From Myxococcota bacterium (GTDB taxonomy: Bacteria > Myxococcota > B64-G9): a stretch of DNA of 64,000 nt. Within the stretch, counting starts at the first letter, position 1. The number at the start of each line of letters is the position of its first letter. Both the position numbers and the translations under genes were made by a program. The stretch covers positions 1 through 64,000 of the forward strand of contig JAKLGA010000006.1 in the NCBI GenBank assembly GCA_022710975.1. The letters run 5' to 3'. Below, piece after piece: positions 8,257 to 17,793 of this stretch. Below the pieces are notes generated by a model. That model did no database searches and was not told where the DNA came from. It saw only the letters and a list, made by a program, of their open reading frames with translations.

Positions 8257-9811
8257 CGATCCCGCCGGTCTGCTGGCCGGTCTCGAAGTCGCCCTCGATG
8301 TGGGTGGGGATGCCGACGGCGAAGTCCTGCAGCCCGTCGCCGGTGAGATCGCCGAGGGGCAGCACGAGCTGGCCGAAGCCGTCCATGCCGAGCGGGGCAG
8401 GGGAGAGCAGCAGCCCGCTCGCCTCGCCGAAGCGCCCGGCGGCTCCGTCCAGCGGGTAGACCACCACCACCCCGGTGCCCACGAGCTCGGGCGAGGCGTC
8501 GGCGTCCTTCATGCCCGCCAGCAGCGCCCCGGCCCCGGGGCCCAGGTGATCGGGGGAGAAGGCGAACGAGGCGCCGAAGCCCACGTCCAGGAACCCGGCC
8601 GGCGGCACCAGCACCTGCTCGTGGGCCTGGGGGAAGCCGCCCGCCTCCAGGCGGTAGACGAACACGGCGCCGATCGGCGGCACCACCGGCGGCCCGACCT
8701 GCGCCCCGAAGTCGGGCGCGCCCACCAGCAGGAAGCGCTGCCCGCCGGCCTCGGCCAGGGCGAGCGCCGTGCCGAAGCCGATCTCCGCGTCCCCGCCCGG
8801 GGGGAAGAGCATGTGGCCCGGCCCGGCGGACCAGTCCGCCCCGCCGGCCCACACCAGCACACCGCCGGTGTGCGGGCCCGCGGCCTCCTGGTCGCGGACC
8901 AGCCCCCAGCCGCCCACGGCCAGGTCGGGCAGGCCGTCCCCGGTGAGGTCGCTCCACAGGATCGAGGCCCCCAGGTACTGGCGGTTGACCGCGAGCGGGG
9001 GCACCAGGGTCTGATCCTCGGTCGCGGGCAGGCCCGCGGCCGAGCCGCGGAAGATGGCCACCAGGCCGGTGTCGTCCGGCCCGGCGTTCTGCCCGCCGGC
9101 CAGCAGATCGTCGTACCCGTCGCCGTCCACGTCCGCGCACAGGACGGTCTGCCCGAGGACGTCCGAGCGCTGGCGCAGCCCCGGTGACAGCCCGTGCTGG
9201 GTGACCCGGGTGAGGTCCCAGGCGCCCTGCGCGTCGGCCCAGAACACGCTCACCCGGCCCACGGCGCTCACCTGGACGGACTCGCTCCACAGGTGGCTGG
9301 CCACCGGCAGCTCGAGCTGGCCGTCGCCGTCCGGGTCGCAGGGGTTGCCGAGGGTGTAGGCGAAGCCGCCGAGCAGCGCCCCGTCGGGCGGCTCGAGGAT
9401 CTGGAGCGCCCCGGCCAGCGAGTCCGGCACGGCGCCGCCGGCGAACAGGTACAGCCGGCCGGCCTGGCGGTCGCCGCCGATCACCCCGTCGAGGTCCGCG
9501 TAGTGCGCGCCCACGCCGAAGGCGCCCGCACCCAGGCCCCCGGCCTGGCCGAGCACCCGCCCGCTGATGCCGAAGAAGCCCCCGGCGCCGAGCAGCGCGC
9601 TGGCCTCGAGCTGGCGGACGCCCGGGTCGTCTCCATCGGAGCCGTCGGACGCGTCAGACCCGTCGGATGCGTCGGATGCGTCGGAGGCGTCGGATGCGTC
9701 GGACGCATCGAAGGCGTCAGGGCCGCCGTCCGGAACGGGGTCGCTGCCGAAGGTGCAGCCCGCGCTCCAGCCCAGCAGGGCGAGCGGGAGGAACCACGCG
9801 ATCCGGCTCAC
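8243..9811 (-). CDS. FG-GAP repeat surface lipoprotein with Asp-Ala-Ser stalk
   Basis: 522 aa from a GTG that overlaps the upstream stop (GTGA). A signal peptide ends in a lipobox (WSAGC). A low-complexity stalk follows, made of three-residue DAS/DGS units (coding bases about 9640-9715). The rest carries integrin-alpha-like FG-GAP repeats: DVDGDGYDDLLAGG, DLTGDGLPDLAVGG and DLTGDGLQDFAVGI are canonical Ca-binding loops, and other blades are degenerate. It would form a beta-propeller on the cell surface; ligand unknown. The stalk is encoded by imperfect 9-bp DNA repeats and may vary in length. Confidence 0.85.
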   Translation of the reverse strand: MSRIAWFLPLALLGWSAGCTFGSDPVPDGGPDAFDASDASDASDASDASDGSDASDGSDGDDPGVRQLEASALLGAGGFFGISGRVLGQAGGLGAGAFGVGAHYADLDGVIGGDRQAGRLYLFAGGAVPDSLAGALQILEPPDGALLGGFAYTLGNPCDPDGDGQLELPVASHLWSESVQVSAVGRVSVFWADAQGAWDLTRVTQHGLSPGLRQRSDVLGQTVLCADVDGDGYDDLLAGGQNAGPDDTGLVAIFRGSAAGLPATEDQTLVPPLAVNRQYLGASILWSDLTGDGLPDLAVGGWGLVRDQEAAGPHTGGVLVWAGGADWSAGPGHMLFPPGGDAEIGFGTALALAEAGGQRFLLVGAPDFGAQVGPPVVPPIGAVFVYRLEAGGFPQAHEQVLVPPAGFLDVGFGASFAFSPDHLGPGAGALLAGMKDADASPELVGTGVVVVYPLDGAAGRFGEASGLLLSPAPLGMDGFGQLVLPLGDLTGDGLQDFAVGIPTHIEGDFETGQQTGGIVIFH

Positions 9812-10455
9812 TCGGTGTCCTTCTTCTCCTGCATCCAGCGGTCCACCTGACCGTCGCCGTCCTCGTCCAGGCCCACCCTGTCGAGCTTGCCGTCGGTGTA
9901 GTACTCCCAGCGGTCCACGCGGCCGTTGTTGTCCCGGTCGCGCTCCACGCGGGCGAGCGAGTTCTTCTCGAAGAACTTCCACACGTCCGGCCGGGAGTCG
10001 AAGCTGAGGTCGTACTCCTGCCGGACCTTCGCCCCGCCCTGGAAGAAGGTGGTCACGTCGAAGCGCCCGTCGAAGTCCAGGTCCAGCTCGTCCTTGACGG
10101 TCTCCCCGCGGAAGTTGAAGTGGCGGCGGATGTCCACCTTGCCGTCGAAGTTGAAGTCCCACTCCTTGCGGGCCAGGTTCTCGCGGGTCTCACCGGGCCG
10201 GGCCGGGTCCTCCATGGTCGCGTAGTAGCCCCAGACGTCCGGCTTGTTGTCCCGGTTCAGATCGTATTCCTTCACCTTCTCGCCAGGTTGAGCGCCAAGC
10301 GGGGCGCCGGACTTGCGCTCGTCCCCCCCGGCCGGCCCGGTCTGCGGGCCCTGGTCGGGCTTCTCCTGATCCGAGGCACAGCCGCCCCAGGCGATCACGG
10401 CCACGCTCAGCGCGACCCCTGCCAGGACTCTCGAAATACGGTGCCAGGGCCTCAA
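9808..10455 (-). CDS. Lipoprotein with repeated DxDGxxD-type loops
   Basis: 215 aa from a TTG start, chosen because GAGGGAG lies 7 bp upstream and it opens a signal peptide ending in the lipobox WGGC. The mature protein is a run of units of about 20 residues: NRDNKPDVWGYY, NFDGKVDIRRHF, DFDGRFDVTTFF, SFDSRPDVWKFF, DNNGRVDRWEYY, DEDGDGQVDRW. Each resembles a Ca-binding loop followed by an aromatic pair. Proteins like this are frequent in Myxococcota but have no assigned function. Its stop overlaps the start of the FG-GAP gene, so the two are probably made together. Confidence 0.8.
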   Translation of the reverse strand: MRPWHRISRVLAGVALSVAVIAWGGCASDQEKPDQGPQTGPAGGDERKSGAPLGAQPGEKVKEYDLNRDNKPDVWGYYATMEDPARPGETRENLARKEWDFNFDGKVDIRRHFNFRGETVKDELDLDFDGRFDVTTFFQGGAKVRQEYDLSFDSRPDVWKFFEKNSLARVERDRDNNGRVDRWEYYTDGKLDRVGLDEDGDGQVDRWMQEKKDTE

Positions 10456-10572
10456 GTTCGCTCTCCCTCGCGGCTCGACTCCACCCCCGCGATGCCCGGC
10501 GAAGGGCCGGGTGCACCGAGACTAGTACAAGCCCGGTGGGCGCGCAAGGGGTACGCGTCCGCGCTCGTCACC

Positions 10573-10601
10573 TTGACAATATATCGAGTGGCATGTAGTG
10601 T
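10573..10601 (+). promoter_or_regulatory. Sigma-70 promoter of the RHH regulator operon
   Basis: Perfect TTGACA (10573-10578), 17-bp spacer, TAGTGT (10596-10601), 23 bp before the ATG, in a locally AT-rich patch. AGGAGG follows. Confidence 0.7.
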
Positions 10602-10623
10602 CCCTCGCGCGCAGGAGGCTTCC

Positions 10624-10806
10624 ATGGCTCGAAAGAAGATTTCGACCACCGTCTACATCACGCCCGAGCAGAACGAGCTGCTCAAGCTGCTCAACCGCAA
10701 GACCAAGGTCCCGGTGGCCGAGTACATCCGCGAGGGCATCGATCTGGTGCTGCTCAAGCACAAGGACCTCCTGCCCGGCCAGCTCTCCCTGGTCGAGGAT
10801 CGCTGA
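10624..10806 (+). CDS. Ribbon-helix-helix regulator
   Basis: 60 aa. The sequence reads [17 protein letters not shown] (ribbon strand and helix A) then [16 protein letters not shown] (helix B), the Arc/MetJ/CopG-type fold that dimerises on DNA. The last residues ([14 protein letters not shown]) form a short tail. It is led by a near-consensus promoter and AGGAGG, and is followed 11 bp later by the nucleotide-sugar genes. It may autoregulate the unit through sites near its own promoter; this is inferred from family habit only. Confidence 0.85.
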   Translation: MARKKISTTVYITPEQNELLKLLNRKTKVPVAEYIREGIDLVLLKHKDLLPGQLSLVEDR

Positions 10807-10817
10807 GCCGTCCCGCC

Positions 10818-11755
<938 letters not shown>

Positions 11756-11759
<4 letters not shown>

Positions 11760-12682
11760 AGATCCTGGTCACTGGCGGAGCCGGCTTCATCGGCTCCCAC
11801 GTCGCCGACCGCATGCTGACCGCGGGTCACGAGGTGCTCATCGCCGACGACCTGTCCACCGGCCGGGAGCGCAACCTGCCCAGCCGGGCGGCCTTCACCC
11901 GCCTGGACATCCGCAGCCCCGCCTTCGAGGAGTACGTGCTGCGGGAGAGACCCGAGGCCGTCTGCCACCTGGCCGCGCAGATCGACGTGCGCCGCTCGGT
12001 GGCCGATCCGCTGCTCGACGCGGGCATCAACGTCCTGGGCAGCCTGCGGCTGGCCAAGGCCGCGGCCCAGGCCGGTTGCCGGCAGATCATCTTCTCCTCG
12101 ACCGGCGGGGCGATCTACGGCGAGCAGGACGTGTTCCCGGCCGGCGAGGAGCACCCCTGCCGGCCGGTCAGCCCGTACGGCGCGTCCAAGCTGTGCGCCG
12201 AGGCCATGCTGGGCTACTTCGCCCGCACGGGCGGCCCGGCGCTCACCTGCCTGCGCTACGCCAACGTGTACGGCCCGCGCCAGGACCCGCACGGCGAGGC
12301 GGGCGTGGTGGCCATCTTCTGCGGCCGGCTGCTCCAGGGCCAGGCGCCCACCATCTACGGCGACGGTGGGCAGACCCGTGACTTCGTGTACGTGGGCGAC
12401 GTGGCGGAGGCCAACCTGCGCGCGCTCGAGCGCGGGCGGGACGGCGTGTTCAACATCGGCACCGGCCTGGAGACCGAGGTGAACACCATCGCGCGGCTGC
12501 TCATCGAGGCTAGCGGCTTCCAGGGCGCGGCGCGGTACGCCCCGGGCAAGCCCGGCGAGCAGCGCCGCAGCGTGATCGATCCCGGCCGCGCCGGGCGGGA
12601 GCTGGGCTGGCGCCCCACGGTGCCGCTGGCGGAGGGCCTGCGGCGCACGCTCGAGTTCTTCCGCGGACTGGAGGCTGGCTGA
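11756..12682 (+). CDS. UDP-glucose 4-epimerase-like SDR
   Basis: 308 aa from a GTG overlapping the previous stop. Extended [50 protein letters not shown] (YxxxK), [12 protein letters not shown] and a [15 protein letters not shown] stretch. This is the pattern of GalE-type epimerases of the archaeal/short bacterial kind. Likely interconverts UDP-hexoses for envelope glycans. Exact sugar specificity cannot be read from sequence. Two bases separate it from the signal peptidase gene. Confidence 0.85.
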
Positions 12683-12684
12683 GC

Positions 12685-13896
12685 ATGGGCAAGCGCGTCG
12701 AGCGCGCCCCCGCGCTGCCCAGGCGCTGGGGCCCGCGGCTGTGGTGGGTCGGCCTCCTGGTCGGCGTGGTGGCCTCCTACTTCGTGCTGCGCAACTTCGA
12801 GATGAGCTTCTGGGTCTTCCTGGGGGCCTTCCTGGCCTTCGCCGCCGGCGGCAGCCTGGGCGGGCGCGCGCTGGGGGAGCTGCTGGACCGCAGGCTGCGC
12901 AACGACTCCTGGATGCTGGCCGAGGAGCTCCGCCACGTGAAGGCGCTGCGGGCCTGGCTCGAGCGCGTGCTGGAGAAGCGCGGCGCCCGGCTGTCCGAGG
13001 ACGCCAAGCGGCGCCTGGGGGACGGCCTGCACCGCCTGAAGGACGTCCAGTCCCGGGAGGGCGCCACCTGGGAGGTGCTGCGCGACGCGCGCCTGGCCCT
13101 GGAGCAGCTCGGCGACGAGCACCTGGCCCGCTACAAGAAGGGCGTGGTGCGGGAGTACGTCGAGTCCATCGGGGTGGCGGTGCTGATCGCGCTGCTGCTG
13201 CGGGCCTTCGTCCTGGAGGCCTTCCAGATCCCCTCCGGCTCGATGATCCCCAGCCTGCGGGTGGGCGATCACATCTTCGTGAACAAGCTGTCCTACGGGG
13301 TGCGCATCCCGCTGCTGCCCCTGAAGATCTTCGGCCTGCGCATCCCGGCCGTGTCCTGGAACTGGTCGAGCCCCGCGCGAGGCGAGGTGATCGTGTTCAT
13401 CACCCCGGAGAACGAGGAAGAGGACTACATCAAGCGGGTGGTGGCGGTGGGCGGGGACACCATCGAGGTGCGCGGCGGGGTGGTGTACCTCAACCAGGAG
13501 CCGTACCCGCTCAGCGAGGACGGTGACTTCGAGTACGTCGATCTCGACGAGGACGGCGCCTTCCGCGGCAACGTGGCGACCCGGCGCTACCGCGAGCGCA
13601 TCGGCGAGCTGGAGCACCCCATCCTGCGCAAGTCCTGCGCCACGGACCGGGACTGCCTGCGCATCGGGCAACTCTGCGACCTCACCCAGGGGCTGTGCGT
13701 GCAGACGGACTTCGGGCCGTACACGGTGCCCGAGGGGCACGTGTTCTGCATGGGCGACAACCGCGACAACAGCCGCGACAGCCGGGTGTGGAAGTCGGTG
13801 CCGCTCGAGTTCGTCAAGGGCCGGGCCAAGTTCATCTGGTGGTCCTACCGCGAAGACAAGGTCCAGTGGGAGCGGATGTTCACCGGCATCCACTGA
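12685..13896 (+). CDS. lepB: Signal peptidase I with long N-terminal extension
   Basis: 403 aa. It removes signal peptides from exported proteins at the inner membrane. Two N-terminal hydrophobic segments (about 20-36 and 42-58) and a helical region (65-155) come before a third membrane helix (about 162-178). The catalytic Ser is in PSGSM (Ser186) and the general base Lys in DYIKRVVAVGGD (Lys250); GHVFCMGDNRDNSRDSR completes the family signature. An insert with four Cys (about residues 316-338) separates the two halves. The N-terminal helical extension is longer than in E. coli LepB. It lies in a sugar-SDR/pyrC run. Confidence 0.95.
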   Translation: MGKRVERAPALPRRWGPRLWWVGLLVGVVASYFVLRNFEMSFWVFLGAFLAFAAGGSLGGRALGELLDRRLRNDSWMLAEELRHVKALRAWLERVLEKRGARLSEDAKRRLGDGLHRLKDVQSREGATWEVLRDARLALEQLGDEHLARYKKGVVREYVESIGVAVLIALLLRAFVLEAFQIPSGSMIPSLRVGDHIFVNKLSYGVRIPLLPLKIFGLRIPAVSWNWSSPARGEVIVFITPENEEEDYIKRVVAVGGDTIEVRGGVVYLNQEPYPLSEDGDFEYVDLDEDGAFRGNVATRRYRERIGELEHPILRKSCATDRDCLRIGQLCDLTQGLCVQTDFGPYTVPEGHVFCMGDNRDNSRDSRVWKSVPLEFVKGRAKFIWWSYREDKVQWERMFTGIH

Positions 13897-13912
13897 GAGG
13901 GGTCCAGGCCGG

Positions 13913-15232
13913 ATGCAGCGAACGCTGGTGCTCGGCGGCCGGGTGATCGACCCGTCCCAGGGCCTCGACGGGCGGCGCGAGCTGGTGCTGTCGGGCGGCC
14001 GGGTCGAGGCGCTGTGCCGGCCGGGCGCGCCCGTGGCCCGCCCGCGCCAGGGCGACCGGGTGCTCTGTGCGCAGGGCCTGTGGGTCGTGCCCGGCCTGGT
14101 CGACGTGCACGTGCACCTGCGGGAGCCGGGCCAGACCCGGGCCGAGGGCGTGGCCGCGGGCACGGCCGCCGCGGCCGCGGGCGGCTTCACCACCGTGGTG
14201 TGCATGCCCAACACCCGTCCGGTCCTCGATCGGCCCGAGGTGGTGCGCCGCCTGCGCGGGGCCATCGCCCGCCGGGCACGCGTGCGGGTGGTGGTGGCCG
14301 CGGCGCTGTCCCTGGGGCTCGAGGGCCGCGAGGCGAGCGACCTGGAGGCCCTGGCCGCGGCCGGGGCCGGGGCGCTCTCGGACGACGGACGAGGGACGGG
14401 CTCGGGCGCGGTCCTGGCGCAGGCGCTCTCGCGGGGCGCGCGGCTCGGCCTGGCGGTCCTGGTGCACGCCGAGGACCACCGCCTGAGCGCCGGCGGGGTG
14501 CTGCGCGCGGGCCCGGTGGCCAGGCGCCTCGGGCTGCCTGGTCAGCCCGCCTCGGCCGAGGCCGCCCGGGTGGCGCGCGACCTGGGGTTGCTCGCCCGCG
14601 CGGGCGGCCGGCTGCACCTGCAGCACCTCAGCACGGCCCGGTCGGTGCGCCTGGTGCGCGCGGCCAAGCGGGCCGGGCTGCCGGTCACCTGCGAGGCCAC
14701 CCCGCACCACCTGTGCCTGGACGAGCGGGACGTGCTGGCGGGCGCCGGGCCCGGGGGACCGGACACGAACCTCAAGATGAACCCACCCCTCGGCCGGCCG
14801 GCCGACCGCCAGGCGCTGCTGGAGGCCCTGGCCGACGGGACCGTGGACGCCATCGCCACCGATCACGCCCCGCACCCGCGGGCGGCCAAGGCCCAGGGCT
14901 TCCTGCGGGCCCCCTTCGGCATCCTCGGCCTCGAGACGGCCCTGCCGCTCACCCTCGGGCTGGTGCGCGCGGGGGTGATCGACCTGCGCCGGGCCGTGGC
15001 GCTGCTGACCTGCGGCCCGGCCCGGGCCCTGGGGCTGCCGGCCGGCACGCTCGCCCCGGGCGCGGCCGCGGACGTGTGCGTCCTGGACGCGCGCCTGGCC
15101 TGGCGGCTCACGCCCGGGCAGGTGCGCTCGCGCTCGCGCAACACGCCCTTCATGGGCGTTCCGCTGCTCGGCCGGGCGGTGTACACTCTGGTCGGCGGGC
15201 GCGTGGTGCACAGCCTGGAGGCGACGCGGTGA
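13913..15232 (+). CDS. pyrC: Dihydroorotase
   Basis: 439 aa, class I (Bacillus-type) dihydroorotase, which closes carbamoyl aspartate to dihydroorotate in pyrimidine synthesis. Metal and substrate motifs are present: DVHVHLREPG (His66, His68), CMPNTRPV, ALSDDGRGTG, VHAEDHRL, LQHLSTARS, EATPHHL and ATDHAPH. The usual NPPLR loop reads NPPLG, a small deviation. The ATG at 13913 has GGGG/AGG upstream; 16 bp separate it from lepB. aspB/pyrB, its usual partner, is not here. Confidence 0.92.
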   Translation: MQRTLVLGGRVIDPSQGLDGRRELVLSGGRVEALCRPGAPVARPRQGDRVLCAQGLWVVPGLVDVHVHLREPGQTRAEGVAAGTAAAAAGGFTTVVCMPNTRPVLDRPEVVRRLRGAIARRARVRVVVAAALSLGLEGREASDLEALAAAGAGALSDDGRGTGSGAVLAQALSRGARLGLAVLVHAEDHRLSAGGVLRAGPVARRLGLPGQPASAEAARVARDLGLLARAGGRLHLQHLSTARSVRLVRAAKRAGLPVTCEATPHHLCLDERDVLAGAGPGGPDTNLKMNPPLGRPADRQALLEALADGTVDAIATDHAPHPRAAKAQGFLRAPFGILGLETALPLTLGLVRAGVIDLRRAVALLTCGPARALGLPAGTLAPGAAADVCVLDARLAWRLTPGQVRSRSRNTPFMGVPLLGRAVYTLVGGRVVHSLEATR

Positions 15233-15954
15233 TCTCCCAGAGCCTGATCGATTCCATCCTCGAGGAACTGTCCTCGCCCGAGCTGGACGAGGAGGTCCGC
15301 CTGGCGCGGGCGGCCTACTTCGAGCTCATCCCCGACCTGTGCGCGGACGATCCCTCCCACGAGGCCCTGACCCACTGCTTCCTGCACTGGCTGGTGCTGG
15401 ATCGCCCGCTGGCCGACGGGCGTGGCACGCCGCTCCAGGTCTACCTGGCCGAGCGCAGCCTGGCGCCCGAGGTCCGCCGGGAGCTGGCCGCGCTGGCGGC
15501 CAGCATCCACGGCCTATTCGAGGTGCAGCGGGTCGAGGAGCCGGGGGCGATCCTGCGCGATCTGCTCAGCCTCGAGGTGCTGCGGGTGACCGAGCGCCGG
15601 CAGCTCGCCGGCCTGGGGCGCGGGGACGTGCTCGAGGCCCGGCTCATCCCGGTCGGCGACAAGCTGGTGTTCGCCTCCGGGGCCCACCTGCTGCACCCCC
15701 CCAGGGCGCGGCTGCACCTCAAGCGGCTGGCCGCCCAGGCCCGCGAGGAGGGCCGGCCCGACCGGTTCGGGTTCATCCAGCGCACGCAGGCGCTCACCTT
15801 CCGCTACCGCGATCGCTACCGGGAGCGGGTGCCGGTGGAGCGGGTGTACGGGGACGGGGCTATGGCCCAGGCGCTGGAGCCTTCAGGGGCGCCGGAGCCG
15901 GCGGGGGCGCCGAGCCCTGGGCCAGGGCGCGGAACGCCTCCCCCAGCTCCTTGA
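15229..15954 (+). CDS. Conserved-looking protein of unknown function
   Basis: 241 aa from a GTG that overlaps the pyrC stop. No signal peptide or membrane helix is seen. It is mostly alpha-helical, with Leu/Glu/Arg-rich segments and the stretch RLIPVGDKLVFASGAHLLHPP, and it ends in a Pro/Gly-rich low-complexity tail (from about residue 215). Family not recognised. The last 95 bp overlap the tail of the convergent lipoprotein gene; the low-complexity tail falls in that overlap and is probably a by-product of it. Confidence 0.65.
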   Translation: MISQSLIDSILEELSSPELDEEVRLARAAYFELIPDLCADDPSHEALTHCFLHWLVLDRPLADGRGTPLQVYLAERSLAPEVRRELAALAASIHGLFEVQRVEEPGAILRDLLSLEVLRVTERRQLAGLGRGDVLEARLIPVGDKLVFASGAHLLHPPRARLHLKRLAAQAREEGRPDRFGFIQRTQALTFRYRDRYRERVPVERVYGDGAMAQALEPSGAPEPAGAPSPGPGRGTPPPAP

Positions 15955-17746
15955 GGTGCTCGGCCGGCAGGCGCGTGCTCAGCAGCAGCCGGCCGTGCTC
16001 CTGACCCAGGCGGATGAAAATGCCCGAGCGGGCCGGGGGCAGCGCCGGCGGGGGGGCCGAGTTGCCCAGCATGGCCTGGGTCTGGCGCATGGTCCAGGCG
16101 AACATGCGCGTCATCGACAGGTAGAACCAGCCCCCGGCGCCCTGCTCCAGGCCGCCCGCGGCGCTCTGGAAGGCGGGGGTGGCGATCAGCCCGGCCGGTC
16201 CCTTGGCCTGGGCCCGGCCGAGCGCCTCGGCCAGCAGCGCCTCGGGCTTGGGGCCCATGGCCAGGTAGGCCTTGCCGCCGGAGGCCGCGAGCGCCATGCG
16301 CATGCGGTCGCCGCCGTAGATCTGCCGCATGGCCGCGGCCTGGGGCGCGGGCAGGGCCGAGAGATCGATGACGAAGTCGTAGCCGACCAGGGCCGCCTCA
16401 CCGGCCTTGCCCAGGTCGCGCGGCCCGTCCAGGCTCATGCGCAACCCGGCGGTGGCGGTGGCGGAGTCCAGCAGCGGCCCCATGGACTTCATCAGGGCGG
16501 ACAGCACCTCCATGAAGCGGGCCTCCTCGCGGACGGCGAACACCTCGACCACCTGCATGCCGCCCTCGGGCTCGAGCGCCTCGGCGAACACGAGCTGCTC
16601 GCCGAACAGCCCCAGCATCTCCTTCATCGCGCCCAGCCACTCGGGCGGGAGCGCCTCGGGGTAGAAGGCCTGGACGACGGCCTCGCTGAAGGCCAGCAGG
16701 TCGGCCTGGAAGGGCTTCCACTGCACGTCCATGGCCGCGGCCATGAAGGCGTCCGGGGGCAGCATGCCCACCAGGGGCTCGAACTGGGCGGGGCGCTGGG
16801 CCTGCAGCAGGGTCTGGAAGAAGGAGCCCACCTCGGCGCCGAGCGCCAGGGTGAACATCCCGGCGTCGGGGGTCGCGCTCAGCGCGAAGCCGAGCTCGTG
16901 GAGCTGCTGGAAGCCCGCGAAGGCCTTGTCGAACATCATGCCCGCGACCGCCGCGGTCCGCTTGGGATCCCCGAGCTGCGCGCCGGCCTGGGCCTGCAGG
17001 CCCGCCTCGAGCTGGCCCTTGGCCATCATGGGCAGCATGGCCAGCTCCTGCTGGAAGGTCTTCCTCAGGAGGTCGAGGCGCAGGCTGCCCACCAGGCCGT
17101 CGGCCGGGGCCCCGGCGTCCAGGCGGGCCTCCAGCGCCGGCGCGGCCAGGAGCAGCGCCTCGCGGCTCATGGCCACCTCGGCCAGCGGCCCGCGGAAGCG
17201 CACGAACAGCGAGAGCTTCTGCCCGGCGGGCTTGGCCCCGCCCTGGAAGACCGCGCGGGTGTCCATCAGCTCGCGGCTGAGCTCGAGCACGCCGTCCTGC
17301 GCCGCCTCCGCCTGGCCGACCAGGGTCCAGGCGGGCGCGAGCGACGCCAGCACGGCCGGCTGGCCCTTGGTGACCACGGCCAGCACCCAGGGCGCCTGGG
17401 AGAAGCGCTTCGGGTCGAGCAGGGCCGCGGCCAGGGGGGCTCCGAGCTCCACCACGCTGGTGTCCTTCAGCCCGAGCATGCTCAGGCCCGCCTGGAGCTG
17501 CTGGCCGACGAGGCCCGCGGGCACCGGGGCCGCCTGCGAGGCCAGGGCCTCGCTGCGGGCCACGAGCTCGCGCAGGTTGCCCGCCATGGCCCAGCCCAGC
17601 ACCCCGTCGGGCAGCTCGCCGGCCTCGGGCGCGACCACCGGGCCGGCCAGGGCCTTGGGCGCCGGCGCCTCGGCCGGTGTCCTGGAGCAGGCCGCCGCGG
17701 CCAGCGCGAGCAGCGCGAATCCCACGCACAGGTTTCTCGTCTTCAT
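15860..17746 (-). CDS. Large lipoprotein of unknown function
   Basis: 628 aa. AGGAGG precedes the ATG at 17746. The signal peptide ends in a lipobox (AAAAC, Cys about residue 20). The mature part is Ala/Leu/Met-rich and contains many helix-forming segments (for example MLPMMAKGQLEAGLQAQAG) and three or four similar 'ALEPEGGMQVVEVF / LGAEVGSFF' strand blocks, which suggests a duplicated alpha/beta fold. No enzymatic motif recognised. It is last in the minus run argF-plsY-MATE side and overlaps the convergent gene by 95 bp at the 3' end. Confidence 0.75.
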   Translation of the reverse strand: MKTRNLCVGFALLALAAAACSRTPAEAPAPKALAGPVVAPEAGELPDGVLGWAMAGNLRELVARSEALASQAAPVPAGLVGQQLQAGLSMLGLKDTSVVELGAPLAAALLDPKRFSQAPWVLAVVTKGQPAVLASLAPAWTLVGQAEAAQDGVLELSRELMDTRAVFQGGAKPAGQKLSLFVRFRGPLAEVAMSREALLLAAPALEARLDAGAPADGLVGSLRLDLLRKTFQQELAMLPMMAKGQLEAGLQAQAGAQLGDPKRTAAVAGMMFDKAFAGFQQLHELGFALSATPDAGMFTLALGAEVGSFFQTLLQAQRPAQFEPLVGMLPPDAFMAAAMDVQWKPFQADLLAFSEAVVQAFYPEALPPEWLGAMKEMLGLFGEQLVFAEALEPEGGMQVVEVFAVREEARFMEVLSALMKSMGPLLDSATATAGLRMSLDGPRDLGKAGEAALVGYDFVIDLSALPAPQAAAMRQIYGGDRMRMALAASGGKAYLAMGPKPEALLAEALGRAQAKGPAGLIATPAFQSAAGGLEQGAGGWFYLSMTRMFAWTMRQTQAMLGNSAPPPALPPARSGIFIRLGQEHGRLLLSTRLPAEHLKELGEAFRALAQGSAPPPAPAPLKAPAPGP

Positions 17747-17793
17747 GGATCTTCCCTCCTGGGGCCCGATCTGCCCACACCCGGGGCGGGCGA

